Positions 16,301 to 24,149 of a stretch of 64,000 nt of DNA are shown here, piece after piece. A program made the translations under genes and the position numbers. The notes beneath the pieces are model-generated. The model was given only the letters and a program-made list of their open reading frames with translations. It did not search any database and was not told where the DNA came from. Source of the DNA: Azoarcus sp031556475 (GTDB lineage: Bacteria; Pseudomonadota; Gammaproteobacteria; Burkholderiales; Rhodocyclaceae); NCBI GenBank assembly GCA_031556475.1, contig JAVBSY010000008.1:93080-157079 (forward strand), read 5' to 3'. How positions within the stretch are numbered: the stretch's first letter is position 1; each line of letters begins with the position of its first letter.

Positions 16301-16426
16301 ACCGATGATGATCACGAGCGCGAGCGCACCCTTGAAACCCGCCGCGTTCATGAGCGCGGCGATGCCGTTGAAAAGCCCCGACAGGGTGTCGACGTTGCCG
16401 TAGGCGAAAATTTCGTAGCCGTCCAT
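13400..16426 (-). CDS. traG: TraG: mating-pair stabilisation/pilus assembly membrane protein
   Basis: A 1008-aa TraG_N family protein. The N-terminus MDGYEIFAYGNVDTLSGLFNGIA and the following hydrophobic helices (LALVIIIGFICALAAMA, WLLSIMLINAILVVP) match F TraG. Further helices lie at about 360-470 (FPFVMLMAMLFGE, VLALIWVALWPPIYAVLNYVAG, LATAVPLIASAVVFGM). The C-terminal half is polar, Ala/Ser/Glu-rich and periplasmic, as in F where it contacts the recipient in mating-pair stabilisation. Length is close to F TraG (938 aa). It lies downstream of traH in the usual F, H, G gene order, separated by two small proteins and a truncated PP-loop gene. Confidence 0.93.
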   Translation of the reverse strand: MDGYEIFAYGNVDTLSGLFNGIAALMNAAGFKGALALVIIIGFICALAAMALANNRLHGPKWLLSIMLINAILVVPTSTVHIVDKTGTQAPVVIDNVSWGIASLASLVSDVGNVLTELFETAFQNLPSALGTSVAVLPADLTYQKTGLMFGSRLIKESRGAVYADPAFRADITNFIANCTIYDISQGYIPAKDFVSSTNVWALMDNTNPARYTQLTVEDGSVDSFPCPQAYAKLSALEPANTKNLLATLGLKLNNGLAGVFQSNDAATVAQTIETFSDQMNAAYARARIGEASADAAALIRQNALINAVRDAGVVLSQRTNDPSAMMLAMGKAQAAASFNAQYGTSGKMAEDTLPLLRNSVEALCYALFPFVMLMAMLFGELQALQLLKSYVLALIWVALWPPIYAVLNYVAGTVAAKNMAAAGYAGGVQGLTLLSADSIYQNGVSELSMVGYLATAVPLIASAVVFGMNRLANVGIGAMGAASAAAGAGAARAGDLSGNVSLDQQQLAPNRSDAYMSTASTMLGTTTTNLRSGDFRFTENVGSSRLALGSSGEIASRLGTMSANTASEASSLEKRATESWDSAFASAVSHARTHGATSAGSEGIAGSVGSGRDAQMSAAVKATDQLKHELGIKDDETAARVLSAALTGGMTAGVSMAQSALGGRLGGSLGANASARGTQTSTSGISESVNKAMATAQEAGVTDTRKLVESYTRSDEFRHSSSAGEESASRLEASRREAIGYSEASARKYEEAHRYEESAAKVKSAALSGKLDWTPEFHRFLAQNHVQPGSLSGQEIQEWGNRFFAAGGVGPAGPDGQPSFLLFDGMGPDAKTPAISAGTNNPNLLRGTYEAGKPELDGRTVDAGAVAADYAGHRAGVEATEVRGYADPASDLARLRTLDDQGRERAKAEIEHMREEGAQSRVEGQARIDEAGAHVSPYNVDLGNQRTVDAVGGMVTTEGVKKTIENENAAKVSAAAEEWTKQMEGSPAVEAAKKAEETRAKERGEEK

Positions 16427-16435
16427 GGCGCCGTC

Positions 16436-16720
16436 CTATTCTGCGGATCCGGGCGCGGGCGGATTCATCGCCAGGCGCGCCATGCGGCGGAAATGCTCGG
16501 CAACGGTTTCCCTCCGCATCCATCGGCCGTCTTCTCCGCGCGCAACGGGATGCCAGTTGCCCGCTTCGTCGTAGGCGTTCATGTTCATCTTCCCCAGGGT
16601 TTCAGCTTTTGCGGTGGCGTCATCCAGTTTCTCGAAGCGATGCTCGACGCCTTCGTAGTCTTCGGTGCCGCGATACTCCTTGACCACGTAATAGCTCGCC
16701 TTCCCTTTCATGCGGTCCAT
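16436..16720 (-). CDS. Hypothetical 94-aa protein upstream of traG
   Basis: Not recognised. ATG 16720 has AGGAAGG 7 nt upstream, preferred over the longer frame starting at 16759. The protein is soluble and polar: KASYYVVKEYRGTEDYEG, then EKLDDATAKAETLGKMNMNAYDEAGNWHPVARGEDGRW, a short beta-rich fold. Nine nt separate it from traG, so it is part of the transfer operon. Confidence 0.6.
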   Translation of the reverse strand: MDRMKGKASYYVVKEYRGTEDYEGVEHRFEKLDDATAKAETLGKMNMNAYDEAGNWHPVARGEDGRWMRRETVAEHFRRMARLAMNPPAPGSAE

Positions 16721-16731
16721 GGAGCGCCTTC

Positions 16732-17421
16732 CTATTCCGGAGCGCGAACGGTCTGGCACAGGCCTTTATCGCCCTGCCAGAGATGGACGTCGCCTTCGGC
16801 GGGCATGTTGCAATGGCGGCGCAGCATGCGGTTCACCTCCTCGCCGTAGCGGTTCCGGTAGCCGAAGCTGAATCCCCACATGGACATGAAGATCAGTGCC
16901 GTCACGGTCAGTGACACGCCAATCGGCAGCAGTGCCAGCACGCACGCCCCCGCCGCCGCCGCGCCGGCCTGGTGGAATCCCTGCACGATGTCCGTGAGTG
17001 CCTGGGGTTTGAAGAGCGCCAGCATGACCATGAGCCAGAAGATCGTCAGAGGCGTTCCGATGAACACCGCCCTCAACACGGTCAGAAGGACGTGGGCCAT
17101 GTTCAGCAACTGCGCGGCGGCGTTGCGTTTGTCGTGAAAGGCGTGGCGCTGCATGGACGCGTACTGCGCGTCGGTCACGGCGCCGATGCTGACGCCGCTC
17201 ATGCGCACGTCCCAGACGGCGGGCGCCGTATCTTCCATGCGCTTGACCAGGTGCGCATCGCGTTTGTCCATCCAGGCGTCGAGGGCCGACGCCGCGACGA
17301 ACGACGACACCCACACCGCCGCCAACTCCGCCATGGACAGGCCGAACGCGATGAAGGTGGATGTGAATGCCAGGGCGGCGGCAGCCGTCACCCAATCCTT
17401 GCGTTTGATACAGTATTTCAT
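16732..17421 (-). CDS. Hypothetical polytopic inner-membrane protein of the tra operon
   Basis: A 229-aa protein from ATG 17421. It has N-terminal hydrophobic segments (WVTAAAALAFTSTFIAFGLSMAELAAVWVSSFVAASAL), a charged loop, then helices (VLRAVFIGTPLTIFWLMVMLALF, AGACVLALLPIGVSLTVTALIFMSMWGF) and a soluble C-terminus with Cys (RRHCNMP, GLCQTV). No family recognised. It sits between traH and traG, so a role in the transfer apparatus or in surface/entry exclusion is plausible, but this is inference from position. Confidence 0.65.
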   Translation of the reverse strand: MKYCIKRKDWVTAAAALAFTSTFIAFGLSMAELAAVWVSSFVAASALDAWMDKRDAHLVKRMEDTAPAVWDVRMSGVSIGAVTDAQYASMQRHAFHDKRNAAAQLLNMAHVLLTVLRAVFIGTPLTIFWLMVMLALFKPQALTDIVQGFHQAGAAAAGACVLALLPIGVSLTVTALIFMSMWGFSFGYRNRYGEEVNRMLRRHCNMPAEGDVHLWQGDKGLCQTVRAPE

Positions 17422-17482
17422 GTGTTTTCTCCCCAGTGTTTTCGAGTTATCCGGATTGCGTTGTGTTTTGCGTCGAAACGAT

Positions 17483-17743
17483 TCACGCGACATACTTCTC
17501 ATTGCGCAGCACGGTGATGGTGCGGCCGAACCACCGCTCGCAGTCAGCGAGAAAGCGCCGGTTGTCGGGGTGTTCCTGTTGGATGAAAGCGTTCACGATC
17601 TGTACGTCGTGGCTCTGTCCGTACTGGGCGAGCGCCAGTTTCGTCGCCACCGCCGAGGCGGCACCGCAGGAAAACTGGCAAATAATCCGGTTGCGCTGCG
17701 ACGTATCGATTTCCATGTTGCTCATCTCGTAAAACATGCTCAT
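17483..17743 (-). pseudogene. Truncated PAPS reductase/PP-loop ATPase-like protein, 86 aa
   Basis: The N-terminus carries the PP-loop of the adenine-nucleotide alpha-hydrolase/PAPS reductase family (IICQFSCGAASAVATKLAL, S-x-G-x-x-S-type), then VQIVNAFIQQEHPDNRRFLADCERWFG and ITVLRNEKY. Full-length relatives have 200 or more residues and continue into a Cys/Arg-containing half; here the frame stops after NEKYVA and no continuation is seen before the next gene. It is therefore a 3'-truncated copy or a very short derivative. It sits between traH and traG; related PP-loop proteins occur in phage and ICE cargo. Confidence 0.65.
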
Positions 17744-17751
17744 TCGTTTTT

Positions 17752-19185
17752 TCAGCGCGAGCCGAGCGCGGAGAACGCGAGCAGATCCTGGATCTGCTGC
17801 GGCATCGAGGCGCGCAGGTTGCGTTCCAACGACTCGACCTGGCCGGCGATATCGATCGTGACCTGCGCCTTCTGCGCCGCGACCTGGCGCTCGGAATCGA
17901 TGCCGGCGAGCAGCGTGTTGATGTGGCCCATGTGCGCGGCAAGCTGGTCGCGCTGGGGCGTACTCAAGGCGTGGTTGAAAAGCCCCGCCGCCTGCGCGCT
18001 GCGCGCCGCGCGAGAAAGCAGCGCATGGGCGTATTCGATGGCGATGTATTCACGGTATTGGGCGATCAGGCTGGGGGCGATCATCGACGGGCGTTCGGCG
18101 TTGCCGATCGCGTTGGCCACGGCGAGCAGCCGATAGACCGGCACCGAGACGTTATTGACGAAGTTGGTTTCGGCCTCGGTGGGCGGCGTGTCGTGGGAGG
18201 CGATCTTCTCCGACAGCGAGATCATCAGCTTTTCGGCGCGAGCGACGAAGGACTGGATCGGCTCGGAAACTTCCGCGACCGCCGAGCAGTCGGCGTTCGC
18301 GCATTTCAGCATCGACACCAGTACCGTGCCGGCAGAGGTCGTGCCGTCCTTGTTGCCGTAGAGCAGATCCTTGAGCGAGCCGATGCGCCCCGGATAGGAC
18401 AGCGGCACGGATTCGCCGGCAACGGGGTGCGAGTAGATCGTGGTGCCTGTGATCGACATGATCAGTTCGCGGTCCTCGTCGTCCAGGTGGCTCATCTTCT
18501 CCAGCGCCTTCCACACCAGATTGCCGACGAAGGGCTTGATCTTGTCGGTCTCCTCGTTGCTGGTGGCCATCACGCTCTGATAACCGGCGTCGCTGGAACA
18601 TTTCACCCGCCCGTCCTCGACGTCCTGCGACATGCCCAGCAGGCTTGCGATGCTGCGGCACGTCTCGCCCGCACTCAGCCCCATGGCGCCGGCCGCGCCA
18701 TTGACCAGCGATTTGGCCGCTTCGCACGAACTGATGTTCGAACGGTTGACCATGTCCAGCCACCCCTGGAAGGTCTTGATCGTGGAGCCCAACAGCGGCT
18801 CCACGCTGTCGATGGCAAGCTGGAACAGCACGCCGGGAATGGCCGACGTGATGTTCTTCATCATGGCCTTCAGCTGCTCGGAACTGATGTGGGAGAACGA
18901 ACCGCCGAAAACGTCGATGCCGCCGCAGCCGGCCCTGACCGATGGCATCGAGGCCGCGGCCAACTGGTAGCTCTTGATCGGCGTGCGCACGAACATCGAG
19001 CCCGCGGTATAGGTGTTCATCGTCTGCCCTTTGAACGCCTGCGGCGCGGTCGTGTTGCCGATCACGCCCATCGCGTCGAACATGCCTTGCGCCTGCGTTT
19101 GCAGGCTTTCGGCGCCGGCCGGCGCGCAAGAGAGCGCGATGGCCAAGGCGAGGGCCGTGCGGGTGGATTGCGGGGCGGATTTCAT
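17752..19185 (-). CDS. traH: TraH: F-type conjugative pilus assembly protein
   Basis: 477 aa, with a clear signal peptide (ALALAIALSCAPAGA). The body matches TraH: GGIDVFGGSFSHISSEQLKAMMKNITSAIPGVLFQLAIDSVEPLLGSTI is the characteristic central block. The C-terminal third is a coiled coil (QVAAQKAQVTIDIAGQVESLERNLRAS). In F, TraH is a periplasmic/outer-membrane protein of the TraF-TraH-TraU-TraW-TrbC group that extends and retracts the pilus. It lies after ssb in the operon. Confidence 0.95.
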   Translation of the reverse strand: MKSAPQSTRTALALAIALSCAPAGAESLQTQAQGMFDAMGVIGNTTAPQAFKGQTMNTYTAGSMFVRTPIKSYQLAAASMPSVRAGCGGIDVFGGSFSHISSEQLKAMMKNITSAIPGVLFQLAIDSVEPLLGSTIKTFQGWLDMVNRSNISSCEAAKSLVNGAAGAMGLSAGETCRSIASLLGMSQDVEDGRVKCSSDAGYQSVMATSNEETDKIKPFVGNLVWKALEKMSHLDDEDRELIMSITGTTIYSHPVAGESVPLSYPGRIGSLKDLLYGNKDGTTSAGTVLVSMLKCANADCSAVAEVSEPIQSFVARAEKLMISLSEKIASHDTPPTEAETNFVNNVSVPVYRLLAVANAIGNAERPSMIAPSLIAQYREYIAIEYAHALLSRAARSAQAAGLFNHALSTPQRDQLAAHMGHINTLLAGIDSERQVAAQKAQVTIDIAGQVESLERNLRASMPQQIQDLLAFSALGSR

Positions 19186-19235
19186 CGTGGCGGTCCTGGA
19201 ATCAGAAGGTGGAAGGGAGCACGGGTGGACCCGGA

Positions 19236-19649
19236 TCAGAACGGCTCGCCGACCGGCTCAGCGACGCCGACGCCGGCAGGCGCTTCGTCGGTAACCGTGG
19301 CGGGGCTGTCGTCCCTGCGCCGGCCGAGCATCTTCATTTCCTCGCCGACGATCTCGGTGGTGTAACGCTCGACGTTTTCCTTGTCGGTCCACTTACGGGT
19401 GCGCAGCTTGCCTTCGATGTAAATCTGCGCGCCCTTCTTGAGATATTCCTTGGCGATATCGGCCAGTCCCCGATACAGGATGACGCGGTGCCATTCGGTC
19501 TTTTCCTTTTTCTCGCCGCTCTCGCGGTCCTTCCACACGTCGGTGGTCGCCATGCGGATCACGGCCGTGGCCGTGCCATCGGGCAAATAGCGCGCCTCGG
19601 GATCGTCTCCGAGGTTGCCAATGAGGGAAACACGGTTTAGTGAGGCCAT
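19236..19649 (-). CDS. ssb: Single-stranded DNA-binding protein
   Basis: 137 aa with an OB fold: LNRVSLIGNLGDDPEARYLPDGT, then EKTEWHRVILYRGLADIAKEYLKKGAQIYIEGKLRTRKW, all diagnostic for bacterial SSB. The C-terminus is short and ends VGEPF, which keeps the terminal Pro-Phe used to bind partners, although with fewer Asp residues than the usual DDDIPF. It overlaps the end of traF by 13 nt. A plasmid/ICE-encoded SSB protects transferred single-stranded DNA and dampens SOS in the recipient. Confidence 0.96.
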   Translation of the reverse strand: MASLNRVSLIGNLGDDPEARYLPDGTATAVIRMATTDVWKDRESGEKKEKTEWHRVILYRGLADIAKEYLKKGAQIYIEGKLRTRKWTDKENVERYTTEIVGEEMKMLGRRRDDSPATVTDEAPAGVGVAEPVGEPF

Positions 19650-20545
19650 GCTGCATCTCCTTGTGTCAGTGGTACGGTGGATTTCAGGTTGTCCGGCAAA
19701 GGACGGACGGGGGTTGCGTGATCGACGAACGGGCTGTCGCCGGGGTTGGCCAGCGCGACCAGGCGCTCGATCAGTTGGGATTCGGCCATCACACCAAAGC
19801 CCACGGGAACGATGCGCCCGTTGGCCGGCTCGGCGAGGAACAGCGCCGGCACGGTGGTGACGTTGAGCTTTGCGGCTGCGCCGTTGTCCAGATGCGGCGC
19901 AGGAAAATCGGGAAGGCCGGCGCCATCGAGCGAGACCGGAAAAATCGTCATGCCGGTGGCCTGGGCCAGCCCGTGCAGCACGGGCGCGAAGGCGTGGCAG
20001 TACGGGCAGTCGGAGCGGAAGAAGAAATACAGCACGCTGGTGCGCGCCAGGCGCTCGAAGGTTTCGCGCCGGGTTTCGTTGCGGGTCGATTCGTAGGCGG
20101 CAACACCAACGGACGTGACCGGCCGTTGCAGCGTGAAATCGTATTGCGGGTTGGCCCAGGTCACGCGCATGCCCACGTCGGCGAACTCGCTGCTCATGTT
20201 GACGAGCCGGGTGCGCAGCGCGATGTAACGCTCCAGGTTCTGCGCCGTGGGCGTCATGATGGCGACGATCCGCGCCTCTTCCATGTCTTTCTTGAAACGC
20301 TCATAGGCGGCGATCTCCGGGGGCGCTGCCGGCGCAACAGGCGCGGGCGGCGCTTCGGATTGCTGGCGCGGCGGCGGATCGCGGTACCAGAACCAGCCGG
20401 TTTCGCGCTCTTTCAGAAACGGCTTTGTTCCCGGCGGCGCCGTGTCTTCGGGCGCGGCCGAGGCCGGTGGCGCGATGAGCACCACGAGCGCCACCAGAGC
20501 GGCTGCAAAGACGACAGCGGCCGGCGCCGCCCACGGTCGCGTCAT
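19637..20545 (-). CDS. traF: TraF: thioredoxin-fold pilus assembly protein
   Basis: 302 aa from ATG 20545, which overlaps the traN stop (ATGA). Signal peptide (AAVVFAAALVALVVLIAPPASA), a Pro-rich linker and TGWFWYRDPP, the typical TraF start of the mature protein. Then a thioredoxin-like domain with a CxxC (RSDCPYCHAFAPVLHGLAQ) and a cis-Pro loop (NVTTVPALFLAEP). It is a periplasmic protein that helps fold or assemble transfer-pore proteins. The longer frame upstream overlaps traN out of frame and is not coding. Confidence 0.93.
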   Translation of the reverse strand: MTRPWAAPAAVVFAAALVALVVLIAPPASAAPEDTAPPGTKPFLKERETGWFWYRDPPPRQQSEAPPAPVAPAAPPEIAAYERFKKDMEEARIVAIMTPTAQNLERYIALRTRLVNMSSEFADVGMRVTWANPQYDFTLQRPVTSVGVAAYESTRNETRRETFERLARTSVLYFFFRSDCPYCHAFAPVLHGLAQATGMTIFPVSLDGAGLPDFPAPHLDNGAAAKLNVTTVPALFLAEPANGRIVPVGFGVMAESQLIERLVALANPGDSPFVDHATPVRPLPDNLKSTVPLTQGDAAWPH

Positions 20546-22335
20546 GGCGTGCTCTGCAAAAAATTGCTGTTCTGGATGAGATCGTCGAGATTGACCGACT
20601 TGGCCTTGATCGAATCCATGAACTGAGTCAGGTCCATCTTGGCGAAATCGAGCTTCTGCAACTCCTCGGGCGTGAAACCCGCGCAGTTCGGATACTTCGC
20701 CGAGCCGAGCGAAATGCCCAATTGCTCTTTGCCCTGGATGTTGAGAAGCCGCGCGAGCAGGCTGTGAAAGCAGCAATAGGTTTGGGTGCGAACCTGGCAG
20801 GTGCCGATGAACTTGAGTTTTTTGGAGCAATAGGAACCCATCGGGTAGCACAGTTCGGCGTCGCGCTTCACCCGGAGTTCTTTTTCCGCGTCGCTGCAAT
20901 TTGCCCCAAAAATCCCGTCGCTTTCGTTTCTCGCGCAGCAGTTCTCAAGCCCAAAAAGCTTTTTGTGGCAGCGGTTGTCGAAGCCCTTGAAGATCTGCAG
21001 GTCGTCCACGTTCAGGTACTTGGCCGCTTCCTTGCCGGCCTCCATGAAGGCCATGGTCTGCGCGAAATCCCGATCGGGCGTATAGCCGGTGTCCCAGGTG
21101 CCGCTACTCGACGTGTAGGTCTGGCTACCGCAGTTGACGACGTCTTCGATGCGCTCGGTGTTGCGCGTCTCGCAGTTGTATTCGCTACGCCAGGTCACAC
21201 ACGTCGGCGTCGGGGACGAACCGCTGAAGGACGTGGCCGAGAGTTCGTCGGTTTCGATGCACTCATCGACGACGACCGGCGTGCATGTCCCCTTCATGCC
21301 GCCCCCGCAGTCGGACTTTTCGTCGGCCTCCAGACAGTTGAACGTGTTGCGGAATTTCCAGCACTCGCGCGTGACCGCGTGGTTCTTGATGAGCCGCGTC
21401 TCCTTGGGGACGATGCAGGTCGAATCGATGCGTTCGCACTTGTTCTTCGGCCCTGGGCCGATCGGCGGCCCCACGTCGTTGTCGCCGTCCTTGGGCAGCA
21501 TGCCCGGTGGCACACGGCCTTCCCAATTCGCGCACGGGTTGTTCCAGTGGTCGGTCTCGATCGGCGTGGCGGTGGCCGAATATCTGTTGATGACCTCTTC
21601 GGTATGCGCGGTCGCGGGAACGCCGATGCCGTCCGAACCGAGGCATGTGCCGCCCACCTTGAAGGTGCCCTCCGGGCACGTCCATTCGGTATGCTCCGTG
21701 GTGTGCTTGCAGTAGTGAGGCACGGGCGGGTTGGACCAGTCGGCCCCGTCCTCGGGGAAGGGACCGGCATCGCCCCAGGCGCACGAGTAGCCCCATTGCA
21801 CGTCGACCTCGAGCGTCTTGTCGCATTGAAGATCGAGCGCGCGCAGGTAGTAGTCGTAGCAGAACTGCGATTCCCTGACGCTGATGCCCACCGGGTTGTG
21901 CTCGGTTTCGCAATCGCTGTAGGTGCCTTCGATCGCGGTGAGTGGGTTTTCCAGTTCGCCGCTACGCAGCTTGCTGACTTCGGCGGCGGTGTCCGCGTCG
22001 AGCGTCTGATTGCGGTGCTGGGCACCGAGTTGCAGTGCCTGGCACTGCGCCGAGCTCGATCCTTCGCAACTATCGCGCAGTGCCGCGCCGCCGGTCTTCG
22101 CGGCGGCGGGTCCGGTGTGCGTCTGCGAGGTCCAGGCCGCGGTATCCTCTTCGGTGCCCTGCGTTTGTCCCTGTGCGGCCCCGGCCGACAGCGTGGAGGC
22201 GCTGTGCTGCGCCGACGCGCGTGCGGCGGCGATCGCTTCCTCCTTGGCGCTTTGCGCCGCTGCCGGCACCGCGAACAAGGCGGATAGGGCAACGAGCAAA
22301 GCGCCGGACCAATGAAACCTGTATCCCCTTTTCAT
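20542..22335 (-). CDS. traN: TraN: outer-membrane mating-pair stabilisation protein
   Basis: 597 aa, with a signal peptide (GALLVALSALFAVPAAAQS). Extremely Cys-rich (e.g. CVTWRSEYNCETRNTE, CHKKLFGLENCCARNE, TCQVRTQTYCCFHSLLARLL), as in TraN, whose conserved C-terminal block YCCFxSxLARLxxxQGxxQL is matched. TraN contacts recipient outer-membrane proteins and sets host preference; the variable receptor-binding part lies in the first half. Overlaps traF and trbC by 4 nt at its two ends. The many disulphides explain the DsbC and thioredoxin-fold genes in the same operon. Confidence 0.95.
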   Translation of the reverse strand: MKRGYRFHWSGALLVALSALFAVPAAAQSAKEEAIAAARASAQHSASTLSAGAAQGQTQGTEEDTAAWTSQTHTGPAAAKTGGAALRDSCEGSSSAQCQALQLGAQHRNQTLDADTAAEVSKLRSGELENPLTAIEGTYSDCETEHNPVGISVRESQFCYDYYLRALDLQCDKTLEVDVQWGYSCAWGDAGPFPEDGADWSNPPVPHYCKHTTEHTEWTCPEGTFKVGGTCLGSDGIGVPATAHTEEVINRYSATATPIETDHWNNPCANWEGRVPPGMLPKDGDNDVGPPIGPGPKNKCERIDSTCIVPKETRLIKNHAVTRECWKFRNTFNCLEADEKSDCGGGMKGTCTPVVVDECIETDELSATSFSGSSPTPTCVTWRSEYNCETRNTERIEDVVNCGSQTYTSSSGTWDTGYTPDRDFAQTMAFMEAGKEAAKYLNVDDLQIFKGFDNRCHKKLFGLENCCARNESDGIFGANCSDAEKELRVKRDAELCYPMGSYCSKKLKFIGTCQVRTQTYCCFHSLLARLLNIQGKEQLGISLGSAKYPNCAGFTPEELQKLDFAKMDLTQFMDSIKAKSVNLDDLIQNSNFLQSTP

Positions 22336-23066
22336 GTTCCCGCCCTCCTCGCGCGCAGCGCGTCCATCTCTCGCAGCGTGTCGATCTCGCCTCGCCAGGA
22401 CGGCTCTTGGCGTTCGATGAAATCGAGTGCGTAGTCGATCGTCACGTCACCCACGGTCTTCACCGTGTCGGCCTGGGCGAAGCATTGCGTCGTCCCGCAG
22501 GCCGCATCCGCGCCCGTCCCGAGGCTTGCCCCCTTGCGCACCAGGACGAACGTGGGAACCTGGGTCACGCCGAACCGGGTGAAGGCTTCCGGGTCGATGA
22601 TCCAGGCGACCTGCCGCTTGCCCAGGCGGGCCTGGACCGCCTTCGCGGTCTTGGCGAAGGAGTGTTCGACCAGGCCGCGCATCACCAGCGTGGCGCGGTA
22701 GCGTTGCGCGTCGTCGATCAGACGGTCGAGCGCGGCCTCGGGCATGCCGAAGGACACGAAGGCGAGCAGCCCGCCCGGCGCCTTCTGCCCCGCGCTTTGG
22801 CCGGAACGGAACGCTTCGGCCAGATCACGAATGTCGGTTCGCGCGCCCTGCCCCGCGCCTGGCGGCGGCTGCGGAATGTCGGCCAGGCCTGCCGGCGTTT
22901 GCGGTGCCGCGGCTGCCCGCTCGGCCTGGCGCGCCGCGCGCTCGATGCGCGCCTGCCATTCGCTGTCCTGCGCGCCCGGTTGCGCGCCGGCCGGAGAAAA
23001 GACCAGGCCCACGGCCAGGATCGGCAACAGGCGTAGGAGCGGACGTAGATGAAGACATAGGTTCAT
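22332..23066 (-). CDS. trbC: TrbC: periplasmic pilin-assembly protein (F type)
   Basis: 244 aa with signal peptide (RLLPILAVGLVFSPAGA). F-type TrbC signature LLAFVSFGMPEAALDRLIDDAQRYRATLVMRGL, then AWIIDPEAFTRFGVTQVPTFVLV, a thioredoxin-like fold without a CxxC. It works with TraW (fused in some plasmids) in pilus assembly. Start overlaps nothing; its end overlaps the traN start by 4 nt. Confidence 0.94.
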   Translation of the reverse strand: MNLCLHLRPLLRLLPILAVGLVFSPAGAQPGAQDSEWQARIERAARQAERAAAAPQTPAGLADIPQPPPGAGQGARTDIRDLAEAFRSGQSAGQKAPGGLLAFVSFGMPEAALDRLIDDAQRYRATLVMRGLVEHSFAKTAKAVQARLGKRQVAWIIDPEAFTRFGVTQVPTFVLVRKGASLGTGADAACGTTQCFAQADTVKTVGDVTIDYALDFIERQEPSWRGEIDTLREMDALRARRAGT

Positions 23067-23078
23067 GATCGGAACTCG

Positions 23079-24149
23079 TCAGTAGTAGGTCAGGCAGCAG
23101 TTGCGCTTTCTGAACAGCACGTAGCCAAAATCCTCGCCATCGACCGGGTACTCCTTGGCCATGCCCCACAGCAGCGACGTGGCGCCGAAGGGCTGGCAGC
23201 ACTTGCCGTTCAATGCCGTGGTGTTGGGGATCGGGTAGAGCATCTGGGTCTTGTATTGCTGGCGATTCATGATGATTTCGATCTGCGGCCCGCACAGCGC
23301 GCCCTCGCCGTGGTACGCCCAGGCGATGGCGAATTTGTGCAGCTTCGCCATCAGGCGCTGGGACAGCAGCAGGCTCACGGCCACCCCGCCGCCGTTGTAG
23401 GGCACGCGTCCTTCGTTCGGTTCCAGGCTGCCCTGGCAGCCGGCGCACCAGAACATCGCCGGCTGCGGCAGATCGGCGGTGGCGATCACGCAATCGACCG
23501 CGCAAGCGGCCAGCGCGATCGGATTGGCGAACAGATAGGCTTCGGGGCTGGTGTAGAGCGCCATCTGTTCGTCGTACCAGGTAGGGTCGAATTCAGTCAC
23601 GTAGGCGATATCGATCGCCGATTGCGTCAGGCATGGGTAGTCGGTCGCCATGCCCATTTCGGCCAGGATCGGAAAGACGTACTCATGCGCGTGGTAGAAG
23701 GTGAGTTGCGCGTTGCCCGCGCCGTTGGCGTCCGAGATCGCCGTGCGCGCATGCGCGCGCTCGCTGGTGCCCGATATTTCCAGACCGCCCAGCAGTGGAA
23801 AGCAGAACGGCTTGCGCGGAATCTCGGTGAGGATGATCGGCTCCCAGAAACCGAGCGAAAGACCGACACGGGGCGGCCAGCCGGGGCAGATGCAAATCGG
23901 GCTGCCGGGGTTGTCCATATCGACCTGGTTGCCCAGGTTGGCAACCGGCGCGGCGCCGACCGACAGGGGCAGCATGCAGCGCCAGCAAATGTCGTTGATT
24001 GGATTTGGAAAGCGCCCGGTGCAGGTCGTGACGACGCCGGTGCTCGCGCTTTCTCCGGCGTTCGCACCCAGGGCGAGCGTGAGCGCGCAGGCGCAGAAAA
24101 ACAGGCGTGTGAAGACAAGGACGGCGTGGACAAGGACGGCGCGGCTCAT
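23079..24149 (-). CDS. traU: TraU: conjugative pilus assembly/DNA transfer protein
   Basis: 356 aa; signal peptide (CACALTLALGANAGES), then the TraU hallmark start of the mature protein GRFPNPINDICWRCMLPLSVG, and many Cys (CICPGWPPRVGLSLGFWEP, CAVDCVIATADLPQPAMFWCAGCQGSLEPNEG, GKCCQPFGA, KRNCCLTYY at the end). TraU is a periplasmic protein needed more for DNA transfer than for pilus formation. The first codon overlaps the traW stop by 4 nt. Confidence 0.96.
   Translation of the reverse strand: MSRAVLVHAVLVFTRLFFCACALTLALGANAGESASTGVVTTCTGRFPNPINDICWRCMLPLSVGAAPVANLGNQVDMDNPGSPICICPGWPPRVGLSLGFWEPIILTEIPRKPFCFPLLGGLEISGTSERAHARTAISDANGAGNAQLTFYHAHEYVFPILAEMGMATDYPCLTQSAIDIAYVTEFDPTWYDEQMALYTSPEAYLFANPIALAACAVDCVIATADLPQPAMFWCAGCQGSLEPNEGRVPYNGGGVAVSLLLSQRLMAKLHKFAIAWAYHGEGALCGPQIEIIMNRQQYKTQMLYPIPNTTALNGKCCQPFGATSLLWGMAKEYPVDGEDFGYVLFRKRNCCLTYY

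Noticed and set aside
14586..16523. 645-aa minus-strand frame overlapping traG
   Set aside because: Same strand but out of frame with traG; composition is Arg/His-rich as expected for a shadow of a GC-rich gene, and traG has a clear domain match.
17923..19365. 480-aa plus-strand frame opposite traH
   Set aside because: Antisense shadow with Arg/Asp/His bias and no domain; traH on the minus strand is clear.
20722..22287. 521-aa plus-strand frame opposite traN
   Set aside because: Antisense shadow; the traN Cys pattern and signal peptide are definitive.
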